NCBI GenBank assembly: GCA_021297985.1
Contig: JAJTGU010000106.1
Span: 1-40,412 of the forward strand
Direction: 5' to 3'
DNA from: Rubrivivax sp.
Lineage (GTDB): Bacteria > Pseudomonadota > Gammaproteobacteria > Burkholderiales > Burkholderiaceae_C
Length of the DNA stretch: 40,412 bases
Shown: in pieces, positions 1 to 8,795 of the stretch
Position numbering within the stretch: the stretch's first letter is position 1
Layout of the letters: each line of letters opens with the position of its first letter
Position numbers and translations under genes: made by a program
The notes under the pieces: generated by a model
What the model was told of the DNA's origin: nothing
The model's input: the letters and a program-made list of their open reading frames with translations, nothing else
The model's database searches: none

Positions 1-1224
1 ATGTTCGGCGTGTCGGCGCTGTATGGCAGCACCTTCGGTCTGTTCCTGCTGCCCTTGCAGCAGAGCCTGGGCTGGAGCCGTGGCGAGATCGCCTTCGCGC
101 TCACCCTGGCCACCCTGTTCACGCCGCTGGTCGCGCCGTTGACCGGCTGGGTGGTCGACAAGGTGCCGCTGCGCCCGCTGATCCTGGTGGGCGTGGTGCT
201 GCAGTCGCTGAACTTCGCCGCCTTCTCGATGATGGAAGGCAGCGTGTGGGTGTATTACGGCCTGTGCCTGTCGCTGATGGTCACGGCCGCCGGCGCTTCA
301 CTGCTGACCCTGGCCAAGCTGGTGCAAGGCTGGTTCGACCGCTCATTGGGCCGGGCCCTCGGCCTGCTGTTCGCCTGTGGCGGTGTCGGCGGCATCCTGC
401 ATCCGCTGTGGACGCAGGCCGTCATCAGCCAGTTCGGCTGGCGCCAGGCCTTCATGGTCATGGCGGGCCTGAGCCTGCTGATGTGCAGCGTGGCGGCGCT
501 CTTGTTCGCGCGCGAACGCGACCCCGCTGCGCGCCGGGGTGGATCCGCCGTGCCGGCTGCGCACCCGCCCGCCGCCGCGGCTGCGGCTGCGGCTCCCGAA
601 ACCAACGGCCCCGGCACCATGGCCGCCTTCCTGCGCGACGCCATCTGGTGGAAACTGGCCTTGTTCAACATGCTGTTCGCACTCGGCGTGGGGGCCATCT
701 TCATGCACTTCGCGGCGCTGCTGCAGGACCGCGGTGCGACCCCCGGGCAGGCCGCCCTGGCGATGAGCCTGGTCGGCGTCGGGGGCCTCACCGGCAACCT
801 GCTGGCCGGCTGGCTGGCCGACCGCATGCCGGCGTCGCGGCTGGCGGTCATCTTGATGGCCGTGCCCATGCTGGCCACGCTCGTCATCTACACCGGTGGC
901 GGGCTGTGGGTCAGCATCGCGGCGGGCGGCTTGCTGGGCCTGTGCTCGGGCGGGGACAACAGCGTCAGCCTGCTTCTGGCGCGCCGCTACTTCAGTGCCG
1001 AGACCTTCGGCCGCGCCAGCGCCACGCAGATGGTGGCCACGGCCGCGGGCGGCGGCATCTCGCCCTGGCTGGCCGGCGTGGTGCACGACCGCACGGGCAG
1101 CTACGACCTGGCCTTGATCATGGCAGCAGCTTGCATGGGCGCCGCGGCGCTGGCCGCCTGGTGGCTGCCGGAGAGCCGCGCGGCCACCCTGCCACGCGAC
1201 GACACCGTGACCGCCCGGTCCTGA
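1..1224 (+). CDS. MFS transporter, probably 5'-truncated by the window edge
   Basis: Major facilitator superfamily permease of the inner membrane; substrate unknown. The reading frame is open from base 1 and happens to begin with ATG, but that Met lies inside what looks like the first membrane helix (FGVSALYGSTFGLFLLPL), so the true start is probably upstream of the window. The loop after helix 1 reads GWSRGEI, and the helix 2-3 loop GWVVDKVPLRP is the usual MFS A-motif region. About 407 residues are present with roughly twelve hydrophobic segments, split by an Ala/Pro-rich linker near residues 180-200. It ends 3 bp before the next gene and probably feeds the hydrolases and peptidases that follow with substrate. 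Family assignment is firm, substrate unassigned. Confidence 0.85.
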   Translation: MFGVSALYGSTFGLFLLPLQQSLGWSRGEIAFALTLATLFTPLVAPLTGWVVDKVPLRPLILVGVVLQSLNFAAFSMMEGSVWVYYGLCLSLMVTAAGASLLTLAKLVQGWFDRSLGRALGLLFACGGVGGILHPLWTQAVISQFGWRQAFMVMAGLSLLMCSVAALLFARERDPAARRGGSAVPAAHPPAAAAAAAAPETNGPGTMAAFLRDAIWWKLALFNMLFALGVGAIFMHFAALLQDRGATPGQAALAMSLVGVGGLTGNLLAGWLADRMPASRLAVILMAVPMLATLVIYTGGGLWVSIAAGGLLGLCSGGDNSVSLLLARRYFSAETFGRASATQMVATAAGGGISPWLAGVVHDRTGSYDLALIMAAACMGAAALAAWWLPESRAATLPRDDTVTARS

Positions 1225-1227
1225 GCC

Positions 1228-2418
1228 ATGCACCGCGGGCGCAACGCTTTGCTGGCCGTGCTCAGCCATGACGCGGCCGGGCTGCTCGTTGCCGCGCTGG
1301 TGGGCCTGCTCTTCTTCGGCCTGGCGCGGGTGGCACCCGATGCGCTGCGAATGCCGCTCGTCGCGGTGGGTGTGGCACTGAGCCTGCTGCTCGGCCTGGC
1401 CTCTGCGCGCCACTTGTGGACCTTGTCGCGCGCACGAAGGGCGACGCCGCCGCCGGGCCGTTTGGTCGATGTGGGCGGCTATCGCGTGCACCTGCTGGCC
1501 GAAGGCAAGGTGCCGCCCGGGCGCGTGCCCGTGATCTGGTTTGCCGGCGGCCATGCCAGCGGCTACGGCATGCACCACCTGCACCGCGCGTTCCGCGGCG
1601 AGACACGCTCGATCCTGATCGACCGGCCGGGCACCGGCTGGAGCGACACCGGCCCCTTCCCGCGCACCACAGCCCGCGAGGCCGACGAGATGGTGCTGGC
1701 ACTGGAACGAGCCGGCGAGAAAGGCCCGTTCATCTGGGCGGGTCACTCCTTCGGCGGGCTGCTCGCGGCCAACATCGCGCGCCGCCGGCCTGAGTTGGTG
1801 CACCTGCTGGTGCTGCTCGACCCCACGCCGCTGGAGACCATCGTCTTCGGCCCGCGCCTGTCGGCGCTGAAGGACATGCGCCGCGGCGCCTGGCTGGGCG
1901 GGCTGGCGCAGCTTTTCGGCGTGAACCTGCAAGAACGGCACAACGCCCGCATGGCCCAGGTGCCGGCCTACAAGCAGGCCATGGAGGCCACGCAGGCCGT
2001 GCTCGGGCCCGAGGTGGCCGCCGCCAGTGCGGTGCAGGCCAACGCCGGCCACTTCTTCGCACAGGCGTCCATCTACAGCGAACTCAGCCCCGAAGGCGTG
2101 GCCGCGGTGGCCTGGGACACGGTGGTCTATGACCGCGACCTGGGCGACCTGCCGGTGTGGCTGGTCGGCCCGAAGGACGACGAGGACGGCGACATCGCCC
2201 TGCTGCCCGAAGCCCGGGCCGGCAGCGACGCCAACGCTCGCCGCATGTTCCGCTTCTTTGCGGCCACGCGCGAACGCTACCTGGCCACGTCGACCCGCTC
2301 GCGGCGTGTCGTCGCGCCCAAGGGCGCCGGCCACAACTTCGTCTACGAGCTCCCGGACTGGACGATTGCCGTGATGCGCGAGGCCATCTGCGGCGCACCG
2401 GCGGAACCGAAGCCATGA
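1228..2418 (+). CDS. Alpha/beta hydrolase with N-terminal membrane anchor
   Basis: Serine hydrolase of the alpha/beta fold, 396 aa. Two hydrophobic segments (about residues 17-35 and 43-60) precede the catalytic domain, so the protein is probably anchored in the inner membrane. The nucleophile elbow is GHSFGG with Ser174; a Gly-rich stretch after the first core strand (FAGGHASGYG) and a C-terminal GAGHNF supply a plausible oxyanion region and catalytic His. The substrate could be an ester, amide or peptide. It starts 3 bp after the MFS stop, and its TGA overlaps the ATG of the next gene (ATGA), which points to translational coupling within one operon. No clear Shine-Dalgarno is seen before this ATG. 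Confidence 0.85.
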   Translation: MHRGRNALLAVLSHDAAGLLVAALVGLLFFGLARVAPDALRMPLVAVGVALSLLLGLASARHLWTLSRARRATPPPGRLVDVGGYRVHLLAEGKVPPGRVPVIWFAGGHASGYGMHHLHRAFRGETRSILIDRPGTGWSDTGPFPRTTAREADEMVLALERAGEKGPFIWAGHSFGGLLAANIARRRPELVHLLVLLDPTPLETIVFGPRLSALKDMRRGAWLGGLAQLFGVNLQERHNARMAQVPAYKQAMEATQAVLGPEVAAASAVQANAGHFFAQASIYSELSPEGVAAVAWDTVVYDRDLGDLPVWLVGPKDDEDGDIALLPEARAGSDANARRMFRFFAATRERYLATSTRSRRVVAPKGAGHNFVYELPDWTIAVMREAICGAPAEPKP

Positions 2419-4145
2419 CCGATCAGACTTCACAGACCCCGGCCCGAGCCGCACTGGCCGCCCTGGCGGATCAGTACTGGGCCTTCGAGTGCCATGCGTT
2501 GCCCTTGTCGGCCGTGCTCGCCGGGCAGCCGCTGGCCGATGCCGTGCTGTTCCGCGAGTCGGCGGCTGACCACCTGCGCCGCGACCAGGATGCCGCGCAG
2601 TTGTTGGAGCAGGCCGAACAGATCGACGCCGGCCCCCTGCAGGCCCAGGAGCGCGCCACGCTGGCGCTGATCCGGCGCGAACTGGCGGGGCTGCGGGCGC
2701 AGCACGCTGCCGACTCGTGGCAGAGGCCCTGGCTGTTCCCCGCCGGGCCGGACTTCACCGCGATGTTCTGGGCCAACTCGACCAGCGTCGGTGATGCCGC
2801 CGCAGCGGCGCTGTACGTCGACCGTCTGGCCGGCTTGCCCGGCTACCTGCGCGACGTGCAGTCCAACATCGAGGCCGGCCATGCGCGCGGCTACCGCTAC
2901 CCGCGGGTGGTGCTGCAGAGCGCGGAGGCCAACACGCGGGGCATCCTGGCCGCGGCGCCCGAAGCCTCGGCCTGGCTGTCGCCCTTCAAGCGTTCTCCGG
3001 CGGCGGCGCAACCCGCCGTGTTGGCCCAGGCCGAGCGCGCCCTGGGCGTGGTGCGCGAAGCCCTGATGCCGGCCCTGCAGGCCTGGGCCGATTTCCTGGA
3101 AGGCCTGGTGCAGCTAGGCGCGCGCGAATCGCTGAGTTGCGTGGACGGCCCGGCCGGCGCTGCGTACTACCGCACCTGGGTGCGGCACTTCACCAGCACC
3201 ACCGACGACCCCGACGAGGTGCACGCGCTGGGTCTGGCCGAAGTGGCGCGGCTGGAGCGCGAGATCGAAGCCGTGGCCCGAGACGCCGGCTACGGCGGCA
3301 ACGTGCCGGGCTACCGCGCCTTCCTGGCATCGGACCCGCAGTTCGTCGCCCCGTCACGCGACGCCCTGCGCGAGAGCATCGAGGCCCTTTGCAAGCGCGT
3401 GGACCGGCGCATCCCGGAGTTCTTCGGCCTCATCCCGCGCATCACCTACGGCGTGCAGAGCATCCCCGATGCCGTCTCGGCGCGCATGCCACCGGCCTAC
3501 GCCCAGCCCAGCCCCGCCGATGGCTCGTCGGCCGGTATCTTCTGGATCAGCGGACTGCCGTCCAAGGCGCCGAGTTACCTGCACCCGGCGCTCGTGGTGC
3601 ACGAAGCCTGGCCCGGCCACCTGATGCACATGGCGCTGATGAACGAGCAGGCCGAGCTGCCGGCCTTCCGCCGCTACGGCGCCGTCAAGTACACCGCCTG
3701 CGTCGAGGGCTGGGCGCTGTACTGCGAAACGCTGGGCATCGAGATGGGCCTGTACACCACGCCGCACGAACACTACGGGCGGCTGGAGATGGAGATGTGG
3801 CGCGCCGTGCGCCTGGTGGTCGACACCGGCATCCACGCGCGGGGCTGGAGCCGCGAGCAGGCCGTGGCCTACATGGCCGAGCGCCTGAGCCTGTCGCGCG
3901 AGACCATCGAAGGCGAGGTCGACCGCTACGCGGCGCTGCCCGGGCAGGCGCTGGGCTACCAGATCGGCAACCTCAAGCTGCGTGAGTTGCGCCGCCGCGC
4001 CGAGGCGCAGCTGGGCACGCGCTTCCGGCACCGCGACTTCCATGCCGCCGTGATGAGCGCCGGCGCCGTGACGCTGCCGGTGCTGGATGATCTGGTGAAC
4101 GACTGGCTGCAGCGCCAGGCCGGCGAGGCCCTGCATGCCGCTTGA
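2415..4145 (+). CDS. DUF885 family metallopeptidase-like protein
   Basis: A 576-aa protein of the DUF885 family, whose members carry a zinc-metallopeptidase-like signature. The hallmark HEAWPGH is present (His396, Glu397, His402), matching the family's HExxPGH pattern, and is followed by a conserved-looking stretch (YTACVEGWALYCE) that would supply the further metal-binding Glu. No signal peptide is visible, so it is probably cytoplasmic. I chose the ATG at 2415, which overlaps the previous stop as ATGA; the frame is open further upstream but that part overlaps the previous gene. It probably cleaves peptides imported by the operon's transporter. Family call is strong; peptidase activity is inferred from the motif. 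Confidence 0.85.
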   Translation: MTDQTSQTPARAALAALADQYWAFECHALPLSAVLAGQPLADAVLFRESAADHLRRDQDAAQLLEQAEQIDAGPLQAQERATLALIRRELAGLRAQHAADSWQRPWLFPAGPDFTAMFWANSTSVGDAAAAALYVDRLAGLPGYLRDVQSNIEAGHARGYRYPRVVLQSAEANTRGILAAAPEASAWLSPFKRSPAAAQPAVLAQAERALGVVREALMPALQAWADFLEGLVQLGARESLSCVDGPAGAAYYRTWVRHFTSTTDDPDEVHALGLAEVARLEREIEAVARDAGYGGNVPGYRAFLASDPQFVAPSRDALRESIEALCKRVDRRIPEFFGLIPRITYGVQSIPDAVSARMPPAYAQPSPADGSSAGIFWISGLPSKAPSYLHPALVVHEAWPGHLMHMALMNEQAELPAFRRYGAVKYTACVEGWALYCETLGIEMGLYTTPHEHYGRLEMEMWRAVRLVVDTGIHARGWSREQAVAYMAERLSLSRETIEGEVDRYAALPGQALGYQIGNLKLRELRRRAEAQLGTRFRHRDFHAAVMSAGAVTLPVLDDLVNDWLQRQAGEALHAA

Positions 4146-4896
4146 CCCCACCAGCGGCGTCTTCTACGAGGTGCAGGGCCAGGGCCAGCCCTTGCTCATC
4201 GGCTTGCCGCTGATGGCCTCGTTCACCGCGATCTTCGGTGACGAGCTGCAACCGGTGCTCGACGGCTACCTGCAGCCGCTGCTCGACCGCTACCGCGTGC
4301 TGTTGGTGGACTACCCCAGCATCGGCGGCAGCCGTGACATCGCGCCGCAGGCGCTCACCGCCGACCGGGTCTGCGCCGACCTGCTGGCCGTGGCCAGCGC
4401 AGCCGGCTTCGACAGGTTCGCCTACTGGGGCTACTCCTGGGGTGCCGCCGTCGGCCTGCAACTGGCCGCGCGCACCGACCGCCTGAGCGCGCTGGTGCTG
4501 GGGGGCTGGCCTCCGCTGGGCGCCCCGTACGCGGGCATCCTGCAGGCGACGCGGCTGAAGCAGGCCGACCCGGAACCGTCGTCGCTGAAGGTGCTGCGCT
4601 CGAAGGAACAGTACCGACAGTGGGAGACCTGGTACAGCAGCATGCAGGGCTGGCCCGAAGCCGACTCGGTGCAGCGCATCGCCTGCCCGAAGATGGTCTT
4701 CTTTGGTAGCGATGGTGATCTGGTCGAAGCCGGCATCCCGATCCGCATCGCCTCCATCATCCGCGAGCACCGCGACGAACTGCTGCAACAGGGCTGGACG
4801 GTGCACGAGATCACGGGCCAGGGCCATGGCGTGTGCATGGCGCCGGGGCTCGTCGTACCACCCGTGCGCGCCTTCCTCGACCGGGTTCTCGCATGA
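4135..4896 (+). CDS. Alpha/beta hydrolase (soluble)
   Basis: Compact 253-aa alpha/beta-fold hydrolase with no signal peptide. The nucleophile elbow is GYSWGAA with Ser101, the acid may lie in the FFGSDGD segment, and the catalytic His is in GQGHGV near the C-terminus. It overlaps the end of the DUF885 gene by 11 bp, and its own stop overlaps the start of the M3 peptidase gene as ATGA, so it sits firmly inside the operon. It could be a proline-iminopeptidase-like amidase, an esterase or a C-C hydrolase; the sequence alone does not decide. It is unrelated in detail to the membrane-anchored hydrolase two genes upstream. Confidence 0.8.
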   Translation: MPLDPTSGVFYEVQGQGQPLLIGLPLMASFTAIFGDELQPVLDGYLQPLLDRYRVLLVDYPSIGGSRDIAPQALTADRVCADLLAVASAAGFDRFAYWGYSWGAAVGLQLAARTDRLSALVLGGWPPLGAPYAGILQATRLKQADPEPSSLKVLRSKEQYRQWETWYSSMQGWPEADSVQRIACPKMVFFGSDGDLVEAGIPIRIASIIREHRDELLQQGWTVHEITGQGHGVCMAPGLVVPPVRAFLDRVLA

Positions 4897-6959
4897 ACAC
4901 CCGCCCATCCCCAGCCGCACAGGCCCTGCTGGCTCCCTGGTCAGGCCCCTATGGCGGCTTGCCGCCGCTGGCCGGCGTCGACCCTGCGGCGCTGGAGGAA
5001 GCCCTGCGCGCCGCCATCGAAGCCAAGCGTGCCGAATTGCAGGCCATCGCGGCGAACCCCTCAGCACCCAGCTTTGAGAACACCGCCGAAGCACTGGAAG
5101 ACTGCGGCCGGGCCCTGGATCGCCTCTTGTGCGTGCTCCGTGTGCATGCCAACAGCCTGAGCCTGGGCGATATGCCTGCCGTCGCACAGCGCCTGGCCCC
5201 CATGCTGGCGGCGCTGGACGACGAGATTGCGCACGACGAACGGCTGTTCGCGCGGCTGAACGAAGTCTGGAACCAGCGCGGCCAGGCCGGGCTCACTTCC
5301 GAGCAGCAGAGACTCCTGGACGTGCTGCGCGCGCGCATGCAGCGGCGTGGTGCCGGCCTGCCACACGACGCCAAGCGGCGCCTGGCCGAGATCAACGCAA
5401 GCCTGGCTGCGCTGTCGTCTCAGTACAACCAGAACCTGATCCACGAGGCCGGGCGCCAAGCGGTCTTCATCGAGGACGAGTCCGGACTGGACGGCCTGCC
5501 CGACGCCTTGCGGCAGGCCGCCGCAGCGGCGGCCACGGAAAAGGGTCGGCCGGGCATCTGGGCCATTCCCAATGCGCGTGGCTCGGTCTGGCCCTTCCTG
5601 ACCCTGGCCACGCGGCGCGATCTGCGCGAACAGGTCTGGCGGATGTGGACCCAACGCGGCGACAACCCAGGGGCGAACGACAACAAGCCGATCGCCGCAC
5701 AGATCCTGCAATTGCGCGGCGAACTGGCGCGGCTGATGGGAAGCCCCAGCTACGCGCACTTTGCACTGGCGGACCGCATGGCCCGTACGCCCGAGACGGT
5801 CTTGGCCCTGCTGGAGCGCACCTGGCGCAGCGTCAAGCTCGCCGCGCAGGCCCAGATTGCCGACTACCAGGCCATCGCCGACCGCGAAGGCGCCGGCATC
5901 CGCCTGGCCCCGTGGGACCGCCAGTTCTATGCAGAGAAGCTGCGGCGCCAGCGTTTCGGCCTGGACGGCGATGCGGTGAAGGCGCACCTGCCCCTGGAAG
6001 CGGTGCTGCAAGCCATGTTCTGGGCCGCCGGCCGCGTGCACGGCCTGGCCTTCAAGCCGCTGGCCGACGCACCCTTGATCCACCCCAGCGTCCGGGTCTA
6101 CGCGGTCAGCCGCGGCGAAGAGCCGGTGGGCGTCCTGTACTTCGACCTCTTCAACCGCCCGGGAAAGGCGCACGGCTCGTACCAGATGCAGTACCGCGAG
6201 GCCGAGAACTTCCGCGGCCGGGTGTTGCCGATCGCCGCCGTCTACTCCACCTTCCCGCCTCCACCCGAGGGCCAGCCCGTGCTGCTGCCCTGGGAATACG
6301 CCAACGTCTTCTTCCACGAGTTCGGCCATGCGCTGCACATGCTGCATTGCACGTCTGCGTACCGTTCGCTGGGCAGCCAGCATGTGGCCTGGGACTTTGT
6401 CGAGTTGCCGGCGCTCATCAACGAACGCTGGCTGCGCGACCCTGAGCTTCTGGCCCGCTTTGCACGGCACCACGTCACCGGCGAGTCCATGCCCGCCGAC
6501 CTGATCGACCGCATCCAGCAGGGCCTGAAGTACGACCGCATCTTCAGCCTCAACCCGGACTTCCTGCTGCCAGCCATCGTCGACATGCGGTTGCACCTGC
6601 TGGCCGATGGCAGCGGCCAGCCCATCGACCCTGTGCAGGTGGAGAACGACACACTGGCCGAGTTGGGCATGCCCGAGGCCTGGGACCTGATCATGCGGGT
6701 CACGCACAACTTTCACCTCTTCATCGGCGCCTACGCAGCGGGGCTGTACTCGTACCTGTGGGCTGACGTGATGGCGGCCGATGCGGTGGAAGCCTTCGAG
6801 CGTTCGCCCGGCGGCCTGTACGACGCCGACACGGCAAGGCGCTGGATCGAGAAGGTGCTGAGCGTCGGCCATCGGGTGGCCGCCGACGACGCGTTCCGCG
6901 ACTTCGCCGGACACGATCCGGATCCGGCGCCGCTGCACCGGCGTTTCGAGTTGGTCTGA
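4893..6959 (+). CDS. M3 family oligopeptidase (Dcp/OpdA-like)
   Basis: Zinc metallopeptidase of family M3 (thimet oligopeptidase/peptidyl-dipeptidase group), 688 aa, the usual length. The zinc motif is HEFGHALH with His475, Glu476 and His479; the third ligand is expected in FVELPALINE about 25-30 residues downstream. The N-terminal helical part (SFENTAEALE) is typical of the family. There is no signal peptide, so it is cytoplasmic and hydrolyses short peptides. The start is the ATG overlapping the previous TGA; upstream in-frame codons would run into the hydrolase gene. With the DUF885 protein it gives this operon two metallopeptidases. Confidence 0.92.
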   Translation: MNTRPSPAAQALLAPWSGPYGGLPPLAGVDPAALEEALRAAIEAKRAELQAIAANPSAPSFENTAEALEDCGRALDRLLCVLRVHANSLSLGDMPAVAQRLAPMLAALDDEIAHDERLFARLNEVWNQRGQAGLTSEQQRLLDVLRARMQRRGAGLPHDAKRRLAEINASLAALSSQYNQNLIHEAGRQAVFIEDESGLDGLPDALRQAAAAAATEKGRPGIWAIPNARGSVWPFLTLATRRDLREQVWRMWTQRGDNPGANDNKPIAAQILQLRGELARLMGSPSYAHFALADRMARTPETVLALLERTWRSVKLAAQAQIADYQAIADREGAGIRLAPWDRQFYAEKLRRQRFGLDGDAVKAHLPLEAVLQAMFWAAGRVHGLAFKPLADAPLIHPSVRVYAVSRGEEPVGVLYFDLFNRPGKAHGSYQMQYREAENFRGRVLPIAAVYSTFPPPPEGQPVLLPWEYANVFFHEFGHALHMLHCTSAYRSLGSQHVAWDFVELPALINERWLRDPELLARFARHHVTGESMPADLIDRIQQGLKYDRIFSLNPDFLLPAIVDMRLHLLADGSGQPIDPVQVENDTLAELGMPEAWDLIMRVTHNFHLFIGAYAAGLYSYLWADVMAADAVEAFERSPGGLYDADTARRWIEKVLSVGHRVAADDAFRDFAGHDPDPAPLHRRFELV

Positions 6960-6968
6960 GCCCGTGCC

Positions 6969-8012
6969 GTGAACGCCTTCCTGCGCAACGCCTGGTACGT
7001 TGCCGCCTGGTCGCACGAACTGCAGGCGGGCCAGTTGCTTGCCCGCACGATCGTCGGCGTACCGCTGGTTCTGTGGCGTACGGCTGACGGCGCGATTGCC
7101 GCACTCGAGGACCGCTGCGTACACCGCCACGCACCACTGTCGCGCGGCCGACTCGAAGGCGATGCTCTGCGCTGCGGGTATCACGGCTTGAAGTTCGCGC
7201 CCGACGGCCGCTGCATCGAGGTGCCCGGCATGGACTCGCCGCCGCCGGCGGCCTGCGTGCGGCGCTTTACCGTTGTCGAGCACCGGTGCTGGGTGATGGT
7301 GTGGACGGGCGATGACGCGGCGAGCGCCGACACCGGTCTGCTGCCCGACAACTTCTCCTGCGAATCGTCCGAGTGGGCCTATCGCCCGGGCTACTTGCAC
7401 TACGAGACTCCCGTCGAACTCATCGCCGACAACCTGCTCGACTTCTCGCACCTGAGCTATGTGCATGCGGCCACGTTCGGCGGCGGCGGAGACGACACAC
7501 TTGCGCGCGTGCCGCCACGGTTGGAACGCCTGTCGCGCGGCGTTCGTGTGCGGCGAGACATCTCCCGGGTGCCGCCGCCCGCGTACTACCGCCCGCTCTG
7601 GGATCATGACGGCCCGGTCGACCGCTGGCTGCACTACGAATTCCTGCTGCCCGGCACGCTGCTGATGCATTCTGGCGCGCAGCCCGCCGGCATGTCCGCG
7701 GAAGACGCCGAAGGCCAAGGCACCGGCGTTCGCTTCCAAAGCTGCCAGGCCCTGACCCCCGAGACGGCCACGAGCACCCACTACTTCTTCATGGAAGCAC
7801 ACCGCGCCGACCGCGGCGATGCAAACGTCACCGAGGCCTTGTACCAAGGCCTCTTGACAGCCTTCGAGGAAGACCGCGCGATGATTGCCGCGCAATGGCA
7901 CAACCTGCAGCACGCGCCAGACCGTCGCATGCAGCCATTGCACATGGACGCGGCACTGACCCACTATCGCCAGGCCTACGCCGCCGCACTTCGAACCGAG
8001 ACTGCGACCTGA
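6969..8012 (+). CDS. Rieske non-heme iron oxygenase, VanA-like
   Basis: Oxygenase component of the vanillate O-demethylase/pheophorbide-a-oxygenase-like Rieske group, 347 aa. The Rieske [2Fe-2S] ligands are Cys50-x-His52 (CVHRH) and Cys69-x2-His72 (CGYH). The mononuclear iron site is visible as N155-x2-D158-x2-H161-x4-H166 (DNLLDFSHLSYVH). Such enzymes hydroxylate or O/N-demethylate aromatic and related compounds, using electrons from a separate reductase. No VanB-like reductase or ferredoxin is encoded in this window, so the partner must be elsewhere. The start is a GTG 9 bp after the M3 stop; the N-terminus FLRNAWYVAAW is typical for the family. The gap to the next gene is 6 bp. Confidence 0.9.
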   Translation: MNAFLRNAWYVAAWSHELQAGQLLARTIVGVPLVLWRTADGAIAALEDRCVHRHAPLSRGRLEGDALRCGYHGLKFAPDGRCIEVPGMDSPPPAACVRRFTVVEHRCWVMVWTGDDAASADTGLLPDNFSCESSEWAYRPGYLHYETPVELIADNLLDFSHLSYVHAATFGGGGDDTLARVPPRLERLSRGVRVRRDISRVPPPAYYRPLWDHDGPVDRWLHYEFLLPGTLLMHSGAQPAGMSAEDAEGQGTGVRFQSCQALTPETATSTHYFFMEAHRADRGDANVTEALYQGLLTAFEEDRAMIAAQWHNLQHAPDRRMQPLHMDAALTHYRQAYAAALRTETAT

Positions 8013-8018
8013 TTCACC

Positions 8019-8717
8019 ATGACTCGACCCCACGCTGCCTTCGCCCAGGAACCGCTGCCCGCCTACCGCGAGTACCCGCAGCCCGAGATGATCGAACGCG
8101 CCCGCGCCTTTCATGCCGACTTGCAGCGCCGCCGCACGGTGCGCGACTTCGACAGCCGGCCGGTGCCGCGCGAGGTCATCGAAAGCTGCCTGCTGGCTGC
8201 CGGCACGGCACCATCGGGCGCCAACCAGCAGCCCTGGTTCTTCAGCGTCATTACCGACCCCGCGCACAAGAAGCGCGTGCGCGAGGCGGCCGAGGTCGAG
8301 GAGCGCAGCTTCTACAACGAACGCGCGCCGCAGGAGTGGCTGGACGCGCTGGCGCCGCTGGGCACCGACTGGAACAAGCCCTTCCTGGAAGAGGCGCCGG
8401 TGCTGATTGCCATCTTCGCGCAGAAGTACGGCGTGCACCAGGAAGGCCCACAGAAGGGCGAGAAGTTCAGCCATTACTACGTTCCGGAATCCGTAGGCAT
8501 CGCTTCGGGCTTCCTGATTGCCGCGCTGCACCATGCCGGGTTAGCGACGCTGACACACACGCCCAACCCGATGAGCTTTCTGAACAAGCTGTGCGGCCGG
8601 CCGCCTTCCGAGAAGCCAGTGATCCTGCTGGTGGTCGGCTACCCCAAGGCGGGCTGCCAGGTGCCGGTGCACGGCGGCATCAAGAAGCCGTTGGAAGCGA
8701 TTGCGCAATGGCTGTGA
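8019..8717 (+). CDS. Nitroreductase-fold FMN protein resembling iodotyrosine deiodinase
   Basis: FMN-dependent nitroreductase superfamily protein, 232 aa. It looks like the iodotyrosine deiodinase (IYD) branch rather than a generic nitroreductase: RRRTVRDF (37-44) for FMN phosphate, [13 protein letters not shown] (61-73), and [27 protein letters not shown] and GRPPSEKP as in animal IYD. The three IYD residues that clamp the amino-acid zwitterion (Glu157, Tyr161, Lys182 in human, recalled from memory) have counterparts with identical spacing: Glu95, Tyr99 and Lys120. IYD enzymes reductively dehalogenate halotyrosines. It lacks the N-terminal membrane anchor of animal IYD. It is the last gene of the run, 6 bp after the Rieske gene. 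Dehalogenase activity is inferred; a halogen-free phenolic substrate is possible. Confidence 0.85.
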   Translation: MTRPHAAFAQEPLPAYREYPQPEMIERARAFHADLQRRRTVRDFDSRPVPREVIESCLLAAGTAPSGANQQPWFFSVITDPAHKKRVREAAEVEERSFYNERAPQEWLDALAPLGTDWNKPFLEEAPVLIAIFAQKYGVHQEGPQKGEKFSHYYVPESVGIASGFLIAALHHAGLATLTHTPNPMSFLNKLCGRPPSEKPVILLVVGYPKAGCQVPVHGGIKKPLEAIAQWL

Positions 8718-8795
8718 GCCTCTGACCGACCGGCGAGCACCGCAACCTCAGTACCCTTCGCGTCCACCGAGCCCCGTGCGTACGGCGTGCCGTGC

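Noticed and set aside
5061-8534. Antisense open frame of 1157 codons on the minus strand
   Set aside because: It lies wholly opposite the M3, Rieske and IYD-like genes, whose motifs are unmistakable. Its translation is compositionally odd (rich in Arg, His, Gly, Gln, Val), as expected for a shadow frame in high-GC DNA.
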